A stretch of 64,000 nucleotides of DNA from Bromus sterilis (Eukaryota > Streptophyta > Magnoliopsida > Poales > Poaceae), in the NCBI GenBank assembly GCA_950022295.1, contig OX465595.1, positions 433,312,270 through 433,376,269 of the forward strand, given 5' to 3'. The notes beneath the pieces were generated by a model, which saw only the letters and a list, made by a program, of their open reading frames with translations, made no database searches and was not told the origin of the DNA. Shown piece after piece: positions 37,099 to 48,538 of the stretch; position 1 is the first letter of the stretch; each line of letters begins with the position of its first letter. The translations under genes and the position numbers were made by a program.

Positions 37099-37166
37099 CG
37101 AGTACCCTACCTTCCTCCCGACGTCTTCTGAATCTCGGGACGAGATTCTTTTGAGTGGGGGCGAGT
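37099..37166 (+). other. T2 polyprotein tail and polypurine tract
   Basis: Resumes the T2 C-terminal frame (EYPTFLP) after S and reads through the tract GAGTGGGGGCGAG at about 37153-37165 into the LTR, where a stop follows after a few codons. Confidence 0.85.
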
Positions 37167-40100
37167 TGTCAGAACCCCAACTAGGGTAAGTGCTAGGGCT
37201 TGTTTGACCCTTTGCATCATGAAAAATTCAAAAAGAAAATCAAAAATGGGGAAAAGAAAAGCCCTGAGAATTTAAATAAATGGCCAGATAAAAATCTTTT
37301 TCGAAAAATCATTTGAATATTTGGAAAATTCCTATAAATGATGCTGATCATTGAAAAAGTGGTTTGGGGATTTTCCCATGCCCATGGAATATTCAAAAAT
37401 TCAAAATGTGCTTTGGAAATTAAATTTAACTCCAATTTGAATTTAAATTCAAATTGTTTGAATTTCAAAAGTCACCAAAACTTATGAGTGGCTAACTATT
37501 TATGTTATAAGCCCACATAAAAGTTTTCATGATTTTATAAAATGCCTTGCTATTTTTTTTTGGGGCAAAACAAATTAGAGAAAGAAAAACAGAAGAAATA
37601 ACAGAGGAAAACAAAAAGGAAAAGTCCCCCCAACCAGCCAGGCCGCAGGTCCAACTCACTCCTCCCCCGGCCCAAGCCCACGAACCCTTGTCGTCTTCCT
37701 CAACCAGCTCGGTGGCGAGCTGGGAGGAAGCCGGCGACGCCAGCGCGACGACGTGGCCCTTCTATGCCTCTGCGAAGCCCCTACTCACGCCACGCAGCTC
37801 GTCCAGGAGCCCCGCACCCTTTCCCCCTCCTCTGGATTCCTCCCTGCCTCTCTCCCCCGTGAATCCAGCGCCGCCTGAAGCCCAGCCGGAGCACGCCGCC
37901 GTGCAGCGCCTGGCCAACGACCTCCTCTCGCCGAGCTGAAGTGTCCAAACGCGCCGCCGCCATCGTCTTCGTCGACTCCCGCAGTCAAGTGAGCCCGAGG
38001 ACGCCGACAACAACGACTGCTTCAAGTTCTTCGCCGCTGGCCGCCGTGGAGCTCATCGACGAATTCGTCGTCTCCAGGCCTTCCCCAACCTCCCCGTCGG
38101 CTCCGTTCGCATCGCGGTGAGCTCGCACCGTTTTCCCCTCAAGTTTTAGCGCCCCTTCCTTCTCCTAGCCCATTATGCCATGAACACCGAGAGGAACCCC
38201 CGCCATGGACGATGGCGACGCTGCTCCCCTTCTCTTCTGTTTCGCCCGTGACGCGCACCGTGATCCCCAGCTCCACAACTTCGCAACGCCCCACTCCCCG
38301 GTCAAAAGCGCGCTCCAGAACGCCATCCCGACAACGCCCGAGCCGCAGCCTCCGCCTCCTTCGACGCCGGCGACGCTCCAGTCCTCCTCGAGCTCGTCTG
38401 CTTGACCAGGAGGATGCGCGGGAGCTCCACGGTTCGTCTAGTTGTCGCGGCGGCCGATTTGGTGCCCGGTTTCATCCTCCCGAGCTCGCCGGTCTCTCTG
38501 ACCTCGCCGGCAACTCGCCGGAGTTGACCACGGCGACGTGGCAGTGATTAGGGTCCTAACCCTCTGGGTTAGTTGACCCAGGTCACTGACCAGTGGGTCC
38601 CTGGCCCCCTTAATACCTCTGTTAGATTAATCTAACATGGATTTAACCCGGAGAGGCTGACCAGTGGGACTCCTTGTCAGTTTGACTCGGGTCAAACCCC
38701 CCCTGACGCCAGCATGACACCACAGTGACGCATTAATCCTTTTTTCCAGTTTTAAAATAATCCAGAAAAATCCAGAAAATCATTTAAACTTTGGAAATTC
38801 ATAACTAATTCATTTTAACTCCAAATTAAACAAATAATATATGAAAAATTATCATAAAAATACAAGGATTAAGAATATGCAATTTGTTTTTATGTTTGAC
38901 CATTTTAAAATGGGGGAACAGAAGCAAATGTGTATATGACTTAATTTGAAATTGAATTTGGAGTTTGAATTTGTATTTCAAATGCAATATACTTCAATTA
39001 AGATGAATATGCTACAAACCAGTACCATTCACATCATGGACAACATAATCATGTAATTGTGCATTTCAATTCAATGTTGCCCCCTTTGTTGATGATTGTT
39101 TCCGGTACCAGCTTTTCCGAGACGGTGGTCACCCCGAAGAAGAAGACCACCGTTAAGACCCGTGTATCGTCAGCAAGGCAAGCAAACCCCCATTGATCAT
39201 GTCTATAAAATCCTACTTCCCTCTCAGTCTCGCTTATGCATGTTTAGGAGATCATCGAGACACGTTCTTTCGCATAGTTGAACCCATTCCGATGCATGAC
39301 CTATCATTTTGCCACCGTATTAAGCAAACCACAATCCTAGCAGATTTACGAGTTGATTGATGAGCATGTGGCCCCTACAACTGTTACTGCTTTTGCTGCT
39401 TAGTGGTACAATGAGGATGTTTTGATTGTGAGTCGGGATGGAATGAACACAGTGGTGTTGATGAAAGTGAAACGTGTTGGTGAATCCACCCTAAGCAAAG
39501 GTGAACGATGAGAGGCTGTGTAGGAGTACACAGTGGGTTGTCTCGTTGAACACTGCCCTAGGCCCTGAGTTCCTGTTTTGTGATCCAAGACAAAGAGTAT
39601 GACCACATGTAGGGTTTTATGGGAGCCCCGTTTGGCCTCTTTACGTACCCGATCCAGTCCAGGAGTCACACTAGATTCGGGCTTTCCATTGGTTTTATGT
39701 ATAGATATGTGGGTGGACCTGTGAGGCAGTGAAACCATCTGTTAAAGATGGCGTCTCGGTCCCTTACATTATCTGAGTCCGTTTCGTGGAACCGGCCGGA
39801 CTCTCGAGCGGTGACAAACTCAGGTAGTCGGCTCCTGGATTAGAGAAGGTGATGTGAGGGTAGTGCCTTGGTTTCATCCACGTCCGACATCCGCTTGAAG
39901 GATGACAAGAATGAGGCGATAAGTGATGACACGCGTGTGAAGATGTACACCCCTGCAGGGTTAATGAACTATTCGAATAGCCGTGTCCGCGGTTATGGAC
40001 TACTTGGAAACCTCTACTTGATCATAGACAACTTGAATGGATACTTATAAAACTCGCAAGATAAGCGTGAGTGCTATGGTGTGCTCCTCGTGGGGAAGTC

Positions 40101-41099
40101 GAGGAAGTAACCATAGTGGTGTATTGGTTGGAGAATGTAGTGGACACGTGTACGCTTCTTACCTCAAGTCTGGTACTCGTAGTACAGGATTAGCCAAGTC
40201 AAAGCTGGCACTTCTGCATGCTGAACCCCACCTCCTTTACCTTGATACTTGAGCATGAGTAGTATAGTTCTGATGTAAGTCTTGCTGAGTACGACTTTGT
40301 ACTCACGTTTGCTTATTCTATGTTTTAGATGAGAACCCGGACCCCGATGGAGTCACCTTCGTGAAGCTCGACGTTGACCTTGGTAGTATAGTCCCAGACA
40401 GCAGTCTGGTCCCTCGTGGAAGGGCATGTTTGTTTTACAAGGCTTCTCTAAGCCATTTGTTAAACTTGTCTGTACTCAGACCTAATTTGCTTCCGTTGTA
40501 TGATGTAATGTTGATCACAGACATGTGATCTTTGTATGCTCTATGTGTATATCAATAAAGAGTACTTTGTAGAGTTATGTGATGATACCTGCTGTTCATA
40601 CTAGGCATGTGTGCTGCGTGTATGATTATAACATGCATGTCTTAGTATGGGTTTTCGAGACCTTAGTTGTGATCTGGCTGGCGGTCTTTTATACACCAAG
40701 TGGCCCTTAGATGTGCGCAGCTTGGGGCATCGCGATGCGATTGCTCGTGACTCTGTCACGTGCACACTTTGTTGTATGATCGAGCCCGCCCTAGACCCCG
40801 ACTAAGTGATCGGGCTGGAGTAAGTCTATGTAAGAGTTAGGATCCAATCGATAACATGGTTGAGGCGACTTGTCTATGAGTATGGGATTCACCACCCATA
40901 AGCATTTAGACTTGTGAGCGGACGATGAGGACCCATCTCAGTTGATCATCCGGCCTGAATGGGATGCCCCTCACGTTTGATGCTTACCGAGAACGTTCGG
41001 TGTTTGGCCTTGTCTGCTTAGACAAGTGGGTACGGTTCTCGGCTCTCCATGTGATTGTATCGTGACTGGAATTACATACGCTAACCCCGGGTCCCGACA
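37167..41099 (+). repeat. 3' LTR of T2 (3933 bp)
   Basis: TGTCAGAACCCC to GGGTCCCGACA with the same internal landmarks as the 5' LTR. Palindrome cluster at 39944-40004. The duplication GGTCT follows. Confidence 0.95.
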
Positions 41100-41104
41100 G
41101 GTCT

Positions 41105-41209
41105 GTTGAAGACAGATCCCTTTTGCTTAGAACGATGATGTAGTGGCCTTAAAGGCCTGGTAGCTTTGTCTCCGAGTGCCTGGGTGCTTCGGGCGATGTT
41201 CCTTTCCTT
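41105..41209 (-). other. A internal segment after protease
   Basis: About 100 bp of element A between the T2 target duplication and the end of the gag-protease frame. Contains a CTCCGAGTGCCTGGG string like that beside A's polypurine tract. No RT sequence is seen. Confidence 0.5.
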
Positions 41210-44200
41210 CTACGGGAGCGCTTCTTCTGCGAGTCCCGTGGTCCTGCTGCCTTGGTGGGCTAAGAAGGCTTCTGCTATCTTATGGAATTCCTTGTCGCAG
41301 CGGTCGGATCTGCCGAAACTGCCGCTGATTGTGATGACCCCGTGTGGGCCTGACATCTTCAGCTTGAGGTAGGCGTAATGGGGTACGACCATGAAGCGAG
41401 CGAAAGTTGGTCGCCCGAGGATTGCGTGGTATTGCGACTTCCAGTCAACCACTTCAAAGTCCAGTGTTTCCTTGCGGAAGTTTGTCGCGTTCCCGAAGAC
41501 TACCTCCAGGATTAACCTTTCGAGGGGGTAGACTGCTTTTCCTGGTACGATCCCGTGGAAGGTTGTGCCTGAGGACTTGAGTGCGTTGTTTTGGATGAGC
41601 ATGTCGTCGAGTGTTCGGGTGAAGATGATGTTGATCCCACTGCCGCCGTCCATGAATACTCGCGACATGTCGTAATTTCCGATTCTGGCCTCGAGTACTA
41701 GCGCGGCGTGCCCTGGTTGGGGAACGACTGGAGGGTGGTCGTCCCGAGAGAAGGCGATTTCTGTCTCCGACCCGCGCAGGTACTCTGGGACGGCCGGGTG
41801 TGCGGAGGTTGCCAGGAAGACTTGTCTGGTGACTTGTTTCTCCTGCTTGTTGGAAGGCCTTCCTTCTTGTATCATGTAGATCCTCCCGTGGGCTTGTGGG
41901 TACTGGTCTTCTTCTTCTGGTGTCCTTCGCCGTTCCTGGATGGCGGCCACCTGTCTTATTGGCAGAGGAGGGGCTAGTGGCGCGTTGTGGGCGACTGGCC
42001 CAACTGCTATGCTTGCGAGTGGTCGTACTGTTGTGGCCGCGGAGCGGCTTTTCTCCTCGGCCAACTCGTTGAAGCTTCTGCAATTCCTGACGGTGTGGGA
42101 CAATCTGAGCTCTCCTCGCTCATTTCTGAATCCGTGTATAGAACACGGTCCGTCGAGTTGTTCTTTGGCGGAGCGGAATGCGCGAGTGCCATCGCGTGTC
42201 TGCCTTGTCCTCCATTCTCGTTTCTGAACCTGGGGCTCGTCTTCTGGGTTGTCTCTTCGTTGTGGTCTGTTGTCGTCACGGTGCCTGCCGTTCCGATCGT
42301 CCGAGAAACCGGCGGCGACCATGTCAGGTCCTTTGTCGTCGTAGAAGTTCCGTCTGGGTCGCTTCCTTCTTCTCTCGGCTCCTCTATCTCCGTTGAAGTC
42401 GTAGTCGTACTCTGATCGTGCAGTGTGGGTTTCTGTTTCATTACGAATAGAATATTCTCCGTCTGCCCAGCTGTTGGCTAGTTCTAGCAGTCGTGCGAGT
42501 GTTCGGACTTTCATCTGTCCGAGCTGCTCCTTGAATTCAACGCGTTGTAGGCCTCGCCTGAATGCGTCGATCGCACTTTCGTCCGAGATGTCTTCCGCTA
42601 AATTCTTGAGTATCGTCCATCGCTGGATGTATGCTCGCAGGGTCTCCCTCGTTGCTTGTTTGCATGCCCGCAGTTCCTCGAGTGAGGCTGGTCGCTTGTA
42701 TGTGGATTTGAAGTTTTCTTTGAAGGCTCCTCGGAATTGGCTCTAGGAGCTGATGGATCCGCGCCGGAGATTCTTCAACCAATGTCGAGCGGAGCTCTCG
42801 AGCATGAGCTGCACGTACTACATTGCCGTGACGTTGGTTCCTCTCTGAAACTTGACTGCTGTTAGGTAGTCGTCGAGCCATGCCTCCGGCTCCTCGAGTC
42901 CGTTGTACTTTAATGTCGTGGAGTTCAGTTTGAACCCGTTTGGCATTCGCGTCTCACGTATGGCACGTGTGAAGCATAGTGCTCCACATGGCTCGATTTC
43001 CTCGTCGGAAGCCTCTTCGTCCGAGGACTCCTCGCGTGCTGCGCGTCTTCACCTGCTGTGGTTGACTCTGTTCTGTGTGATGTCATCTCACGCATTTCGC
43101 CGAGTGTTGCGGCGCCTGTTGTTGTCGTCGCTGTCGTGCCTTTTGTTCCTGTCGGAGCGTCTGCGCCTGTCGTCGTTACTGTTGTCGTCGTCGTCTGGTG
43201 AACTGGGGTCCCTGTCCGGTGTCCGCTCGCGAGTCTGCCGTTTTGTGCTGGATTTCTTAGGCACCGAGGCATCGATGGCGTCCTTCATTATCTGCAAAGC
43301 AATGGAAGTGTAGCGATCTGACTTGCCCTTTCTGCTTTTCTGGGCACGGGACAGGTAGTCCTGGGCGCTTATGAGTGCTTCTGCCGGAGTGAGGGGCTCT
43401 TCTTCGTCGTCGTCTTCCTCTGATCTGAAGTCGTCTTTGAGTTTCCGCACCACTCTCGCCCTTTCTGTCTTCCGCAGATTGTTGAGTTTCGATCTGTTTC
43501 GGGTGGGAGAGTCGCGGACTGGTGAGTCACTTCTGGGAGGTTGTATGCGACTGCTTTTCTTTTCGAGTTCCGCCTTCTCTTGCTTCTCCATGGCTAGGCG
43601 CCACTGTCTCGTCTGCTGGGTTAGCTCGCCCGCTAGCTTGTTGTATGCCCTTAGCTCGTCCCTTGAGGCATCTGGTGGTAGTAGCCTGCCGCGGGCGACT
43701 GCTTCCTTTACCATTGCCATTGATTCCTTGGACAAGTATATTTTTTCTTTGGGTGGTTCGTCTGCCGCTGCAACCGGGGTTTGTTGCCTTCTGCGTGATG
43801 GCTGGCCGCCTTGGCCGGGTGCTTGCTGCTTGCTCCTTGGCGGCTGACTGCTTTTTTGATTGCTGGGTTCTTGTCCCACCGGGACTTTCGTTGGTATGGA
43901 TCCCGGCTCTCCTAGCTTTACGACCATCTGACTGGTGTTGCCGGGCCCTGCCGCCCTGCTGGTGGTTGGGGTGTCTTGACGAGTGCCCGGGTCGTCGACT
44001 CGTCTGTTGTTTCTTGACGCTAGTGCGCCAACTTCTGCCATGAACACCTGCGATGGTGTCCTTGCCGCCTCCTTGCTGATACGTGTGATGGTGCTTCTCC
44101 ATGTTGGGGCTCCACTCGAGCGGTCGCGAGTGGCGTGGGGCCTTGAGTTGGGTGGGTAGCTACGACTGCCAGATGGGTTGGCCGTGCGGGCGGCGTCCGC

Positions 44201-44461
44201 TCCGGTTATTGCTGCAGGTGTTGCCGTGGGTGCGCGGGTGCCGTCGGTGAGACGAAGAGTCCCCCAATGGTTGACGTAGATCTGATACGCTCCGAAGATC
44301 AGATTGACGCCGGAGTGTAGATCGGTAAAGACTGGCTGGAGGGCCGGGAGGTGGGCCGTGAATCCGAGGGACTCAAACAGATTAGATCTTGCCGGAGCCG
44401 CCGAGTCGATGAGTGCCGATGATGATGAGGCCGCCGAGATCGCGTTCCCAACCTGCGCGGT
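41210..44461 (-). pseudogene. gag: Element A gag-protease (Tat type), broken
   Basis: The frame runs leftward from the primer site. First comes a Ser/Arg/Asp-rich region of about 460 codons (stop near 43088). After a frame change comes the capsid core (E-x-W-L-D-D-Y, 42860-42900; Y-x-Q-R-W, near 42615), broken by TAG at 42743-42745. Next is a knuckle of form C-x2-H-x12-H-x4-C (near 42120-42180) and protease FMDGGSGINIIF (about 41630-41665). It ends at 41210, just where B continues toward RT. The frame is also open across the primer site, giving RQLAPS as in B. Similarity to B is clear but distant, so A and B are different subfamilies. Confidence 0.8.
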
Positions 44462-44478
44462 TCCCCCAGACGGCGCCA
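44462..44478 (-). other. Primer-binding site of element A
   Basis: Minus strand reads TGGCGCCGTCTGGGGGA, two bases (AT) from the LTR edge at 44481. It points left, away from the LTR. Confidence 0.85.
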
Positions 44479-44480
44479 AT

Positions 44481-44918
44481 TGACGAGGGGGTGACCCCAC
44501 GACTCCTACGGATGAGCCTACCTAGTGTCCATGAAGACAGAAGGCCCATGAAGATACATCCTCGGCCTGTTAATTGGCACCGATGTAGGAGTCTACGACT
44601 CACAAGGAAGGTGCGAAGACCTGCCGTACGGAGCAAGCTAGGGTTAGGAAAGCTTACCTGTAAAAGTAGATGAACTCCCCGAGACCTAGCCCAGTATATA
44701 AGGGCTAGGAGGGGCGACACAAGAGACATCTAATATCACCTGTAACCCTAGCCTTGAGCGCTCCAGCCTTGGCATTCACTGTAATCGCATCTCCCCCATC
44801 AATAATATCGAGCAGGAGCGAGCCTTCCTGTTTGCCGACGAGCTATCGTCCAACCTGTGCCTCTCATGACAAACCCAGGGTCCTTGACCATGGGATTTGC
44901 CGGGGTTGATCCCCGTCA
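44481..44918 (+). repeat. Single Tat LTR between outward-facing primer sites
   Basis: 438 bp, TGACGAGGGGGTGACC to GATCCCCGTCA. TATA box TATATAAG at 44695-44702 and the downstream AATAAT signal fix the plus orientation, so it is the 5' LTR of B. The left side abuts A's primer site, where an LTR in the opposite orientation would be expected. Its two ends are short inverted repeats of each other (TGACG), as for many LTRs. Confidence 0.9.
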
Positions 44919-44920
44919 AT

Positions 44921-44936
44921 TGGCGCCGTCTGTGGG
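44921..44936 (+). other. Primer-binding site of element B
   Basis: TGGCGCCGTCTGTGGG two bases after the LTR, the form common in Tat-lineage elements. Confidence 0.9.
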
Positions 44937-46500
44937 AACTACACAGGTTGGGATCACGATCTCGGCGGTCCCGTCTTCAGTAAGCTACAACTCAAGGGCA
45001 AGAACCAGATCTAGCCCACTCGAAGGATTCAAGATCACGGCGGACATCTTCGCCACCCCATCAAGACCACTCGAGCTACAGTTGTGCCAGGACCGATACT
45101 ACGGTAACGGCCAAGTGCAGCGCCAACGCCGAAGGAATCGACGACCCAGAAGAACGGCGAGGGGCCTCTACGAAGGAACTCCACTCGATGAACCGCGACA
45201 CGCAGCGGAGGACTCGCGAATCCTTCGACAAACCACCGCCGCCCGGTCACCCGCCGCACATCAAGACGACGACTATGAGATCGAAACCAGCGACCAGCAG
45301 AACCATCACCAAGGAAGGAGGAATCGACGACCCAAAAGGCACGCACGGGAGATCTACGGCGAGGCTCCAGCGAACGAGCCACGTCACGCAGCCGTACAAC
45401 CAATGACCACTCGACGACACGCCGTCGCACGAGCACCTGCCGCCAACCAGGACAGCGACTCCGAGACACCGTTGGGCGAGTACTATGACCCAGATCGAAG
45501 GCCGGATGAATTCGCCAACCTCATCAAGAACAAAGACATGAGCCGAGGAATCGAAACCGACCCTCGATTCCACGAACACCCGGAGGATCACGAGCAAATC
45601 TTCAGAATCTCAAGAAGGAAGAGGCACGCCGGATTTAGCAAACTCATGGCTAGAGAGCAGCTGGCAGGACCCTGCACGATCCACAGTTTCGAGGATGAAT
45701 GGGGAAGCGTCAGGTTAGGTCACACTTTGAGAGAATGCCGCCTGTTCAACGAGCTAGCCGACGGCCTCAAGAAGGAGAAGCAGAAAGAAGACAGGCGCAA
45801 CCGGCGACCCGAACAGTCGCCGCCCTCAAGCCCGGAAGGACGTCACAGCCCGCCGCAAGGACAGGTGCTCATGATCCAAGAGGGAAGGGTGCCGCAAACA
45901 CAACGCGACGCCTACACCCTGCAAGCCAGAGCAGCCGAGAGCATAAACATAGTCGAGGTCTACCAGCTGCATGATACGGAGACCAGCATCACGTTCTCAC
46001 AAGACGACCATCCACCCGTAGTCCTAAGACCGGGACACGCGCCCTTGGTGCTCGATGCACAAATCGGAGGATACAACATGGATAGGGTCTTCATGGATGG
46101 AGGAAGCAGCATGAACATCATCTTCGCTAGCAGCCTACAAAAGATGTTGATCCCACGATCAGTATGGAGAAAATCAAGCACCGAGTTACACGGGGTAGTC
46201 CCAGGAGAAGCAGCCACATCCCTCGGAGTCATCGAACTCGAAGTTGTCTTCGGCAACCGACGTAACTTCGCAAAGCACGTCCTCGAGTTGGAGGTACTCG
46301 ACTGGAAATCGTAGTACGACGCCATATTGGGACGGCCAGCATTCGCGCAGTTCATGGCGGTCCCACACTACGCCTACCTCAAGCTCAAGATGCCAGGATC
46401 AGCAGGAGTCCTCACGATCAACGGAAGCTTCATCAAGTCAGATCAATGTGATCGTGACTTCCACAGAATCTCCGACACATTCGGAGCCGAACAAGAACTC
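44937..46500 (+). pseudogene. gag: Element B gag remnant and protease
   Basis: The frame is open from inside the LTR (44857) to TAG 46312-46314. It encodes a short N-terminus like A's, then two copies of about 62 residues starting RRNRRP(R/K)R (offset 186 bp: 45133 and 45319), a knuckle C-x2-H-x12-H-x4-C (about 45675-45740), and protease FMDGGSSMNIIF near 46090-46125. The capsid core found in A (E-x-W-L-D-D-Y) is absent. After the TAG the frame continues (YDAILGRPAF). The stop aligns with a Gln codon in A. Confidence 0.8.
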
Positions 46501-48538
46501 AGAGAAATAGCCACGGTGACGGACAAGAGTACTTTCCCATTGGTAAACAGAAGCGAATCCAGAGAGTACGGACGCGACTTCAGCATCGACAGCGACACAG
46601 TCATTCACCAAGTGCACCCAACGGACCCGGACAAAACAGTCCGCGTGTACGCCCACCTACCAGAGGAGCAGGCGACAGCTCTCGTCGCTTTCCTTCGAGA
46701 CGAGTGGGAAATATTCGCCTGGTGCCCAGCCGACATGCCTGGGATACCACGCGAATTCGCGGAACACGCCCTACGCATCAAGCAAAACACGAAGCCGGTG
46801 AAGCAAGCGCTGAGACGATTTTTGGAGCCCAAGCGCAGAGCAATCGGAGAGGAAGTCAATCGGTTACTCGACGTCCAGTTCATCCGAGAAACGAAGAAAG
46901 CCACCTGGATAGTCAACCCAGTGTTGGTGCCCAAGAAAGACACGACCGTGATGCGCATGTGTGTCGACTACGGACCAGTCAACAAGCATTGCCCAAAGGA
47001 CCACTTCCCCTTGCCTAGAATCGATCAGATAATCGACTCGACAGCAGGGTGCGATCTACTTTCCTTCCTTGATGCATACTCAGGATACAACCAGATCAGG
47101 ATGAAGGAAGAAGACGAAGAGCACACATCGTTCATCACCCGTTACGGCGTATTCTTCTACAGGACCGTGCCCTGTGGGCTCAAAAACGCAGGCGCCACCT
47201 ACCAGTGAATGATGCAGGCCTGCCTGAAGGAGCAAATCGGAAGAAACGTGCAAGTCTACATGGATGACATCGTCATCAAGACCTACAAAGCAGCCACACT
47301 ACTCGACGACCTGCGCGAAACCTTCGCGGGGCTCAACAAATACAGAATCAAACTCAACCCAAAGAAGTGCGCATTCGGCGTACCAGCGGGGAAGCTGCTT
47401 GGCTATATGGTCTCTGTCCGAGGGATCGAGGCAAACCTGAGAAAGTCCAAGCCATCACCCGCATGCAAGAACCAAACGACGTCAAAGGAGTACAGCAGCT
47501 CACTGGAAAACTCGCAGCCCTAAGCCGCTTCATCAGCAGGCTGGGAGAACGCACGCTGCCTTTCTATCAGCTGCTCAGGAAAGGAGATAAATTCGAGTGG
47601 ACGGAGGAAGCCCGCCAAGCATTCGCGGATCTGAAAAAGACACTCTCGAGCCCACCAATCCTGGCGGTACCCAAGGAACGAGAGAAGCTATACCTCTACG
47701 TGGCAGCACGTAGCAGTGTAGTAAGCACAACGCTCGTTGTCGAACGCGCAGAGGAAGGCAAGGTCCAGAGCATCCATAGAGCAATCTACTACCTCAGCAT
47801 GCTCCTAACCAAATCCCAGCAGCGGTACCCACACTATCAGAAGCTACTACTGGCCATCGTCATGACCTCAAGAAAGGTGTCCCACTACTTCGACGAGCAC
47901 CCTATCACAATCGTGAGCAGCGCACCACTCGCTGACATACTCAACAACCCTGGAGCAACCGGGCGAGTCGCCGAGTGGAACATTGAGCTCAGCCCATGGG
48001 ACCTGCAGTTCAAGCACCCAACAGCCATCAAAGCCCAAATACTCCCAGATTTCCTGGTCGAGTGGACGGAGGTTCAAACACCAGGCCCCCCAGACCAATC
48101 AAGCTCATGGTCAATGTTCTTCGATGGGTCCAAGAGACAACAAGGAGCTGGGGAAGGAGTTGTGCTCATCTCCCCCAAAGGAACAAAGCTGAAATATGTC
48201 CTCCAGATCAACTTCAGTCACGCCTCCAACAACGAAGCAGAATACGAGGCACTCCTCCATGGCATGCGCATGGCCAAAACATGCGGAGCCACTCGCCTTA
48301 TAATTTACGGGGACTCCAATCTCGTCGTCCAGCAGACGATGAGAAACTGCAACGCAATAGCCGATAACATGGTGGCCTACCAAAAGCTCTACAACAAACT
48401 CGAAGGAAGTTTCGACGGTTGCGAGCTCAACTACATCACCAGGGACAACAACACAGAAGCTGACGAGATCGTGAACATCGGTTCGACCCGGGGACCAGTA
48501 CCACCCGGCGCTTTCCTCGAAAGCATCAGCCGGAGATC
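46501..48538 (+). pseudogene. pol: Element B RT and dual RNase H
   Basis: RT begins near 46790, with MCVDYGPVNKHCPKDHFPLP at about 46960 and Y-M-D-D-I at about 47257. TGA at 47206-47208 interrupts it, and a 1-2 base loss near 47440 shifts frame. The connecting RNase H (47590-47990) has lost its usual first Asp motif (LYLYVAARSS). A second RNase H follows at 48105-48520, with FFDGSKRQQGAG, NNEAEYEALL, YGDSNLV and NTEADE, the archaeal-like domain known from Tat-lineage elements. The domain is complete at its four acidic positions. Element D cuts the frame before integrase. Confidence 0.85.

Larger units (their letters stand above)
23538..41099 (+). mobile_element. Tekay/Del-like Gypsy element T2 with nested solo LTR
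   Basis: LTRs at 23538-27482 and 37167-41099 (TGTCAGAA/C to GGGTCCCGACA), flanked by GGTCT at 23533-23537 and 41100-41104. Internal features in order are primer site, leader, gag, protease, RT, RNase H, integrase, chromodomain, solo LTR S and polypurine tract. In stretches compared by eye the two LTRs differ by roughly 1-2 percent plus an 11-bp indel near 26885. The chromodomain and initiator-Met primer site place it with Tekay/Del. Confidence 0.95.
326..44480 (-). mobile_element. Tat-lineage Gypsy element A, non-autonomous, in three pieces
   Basis: Pieces are 326-3006, 20676-23537 and 41100-44480, separated by younger insertions. Along the minus strand the order is primer site (44462-44478), gag, protease, then a tandem array, an antisense gene on the plus strand, a noncoding stretch with a second array, polypurine-like tract, 3' LTR. 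No reverse transcriptase, RNase H or integrase is present. The T2 insertion between protease and array has a clean 5-bp duplication (GGTCT), so pol was not removed by that event. The gag class (Asp/Arg-rich, expanded zinc knuckle) and the primer site are typical of the Tat lineage. A 5' LTR in minus orientation is missing; see the junction at 44481. Confidence 0.75.
44481..48538 (+). mobile_element. Tat-lineage Gypsy element B, 5' part
   Basis: 5' LTR, primer site 44921-44936, shortened gag, protease, RT, RNase H and a second RNase H. Cut at 48538 by Athila-type element D. Integrase and 3' LTR are not in the window. Confidence 0.85.

Noticed and set aside
42007..42441. Overlapping frames on both strands in A gag
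   Set aside because: High-GC shadows of the minus-strand gag frame. Only the frame with capsid, knuckle and protease motifs is supported.
44481..44918. Tandem same-orientation Tat elements sharing an LTR
   Set aside because: The two internals face opposite directions, so ordinary LTR-LTR recombination between direct copies does not fit.
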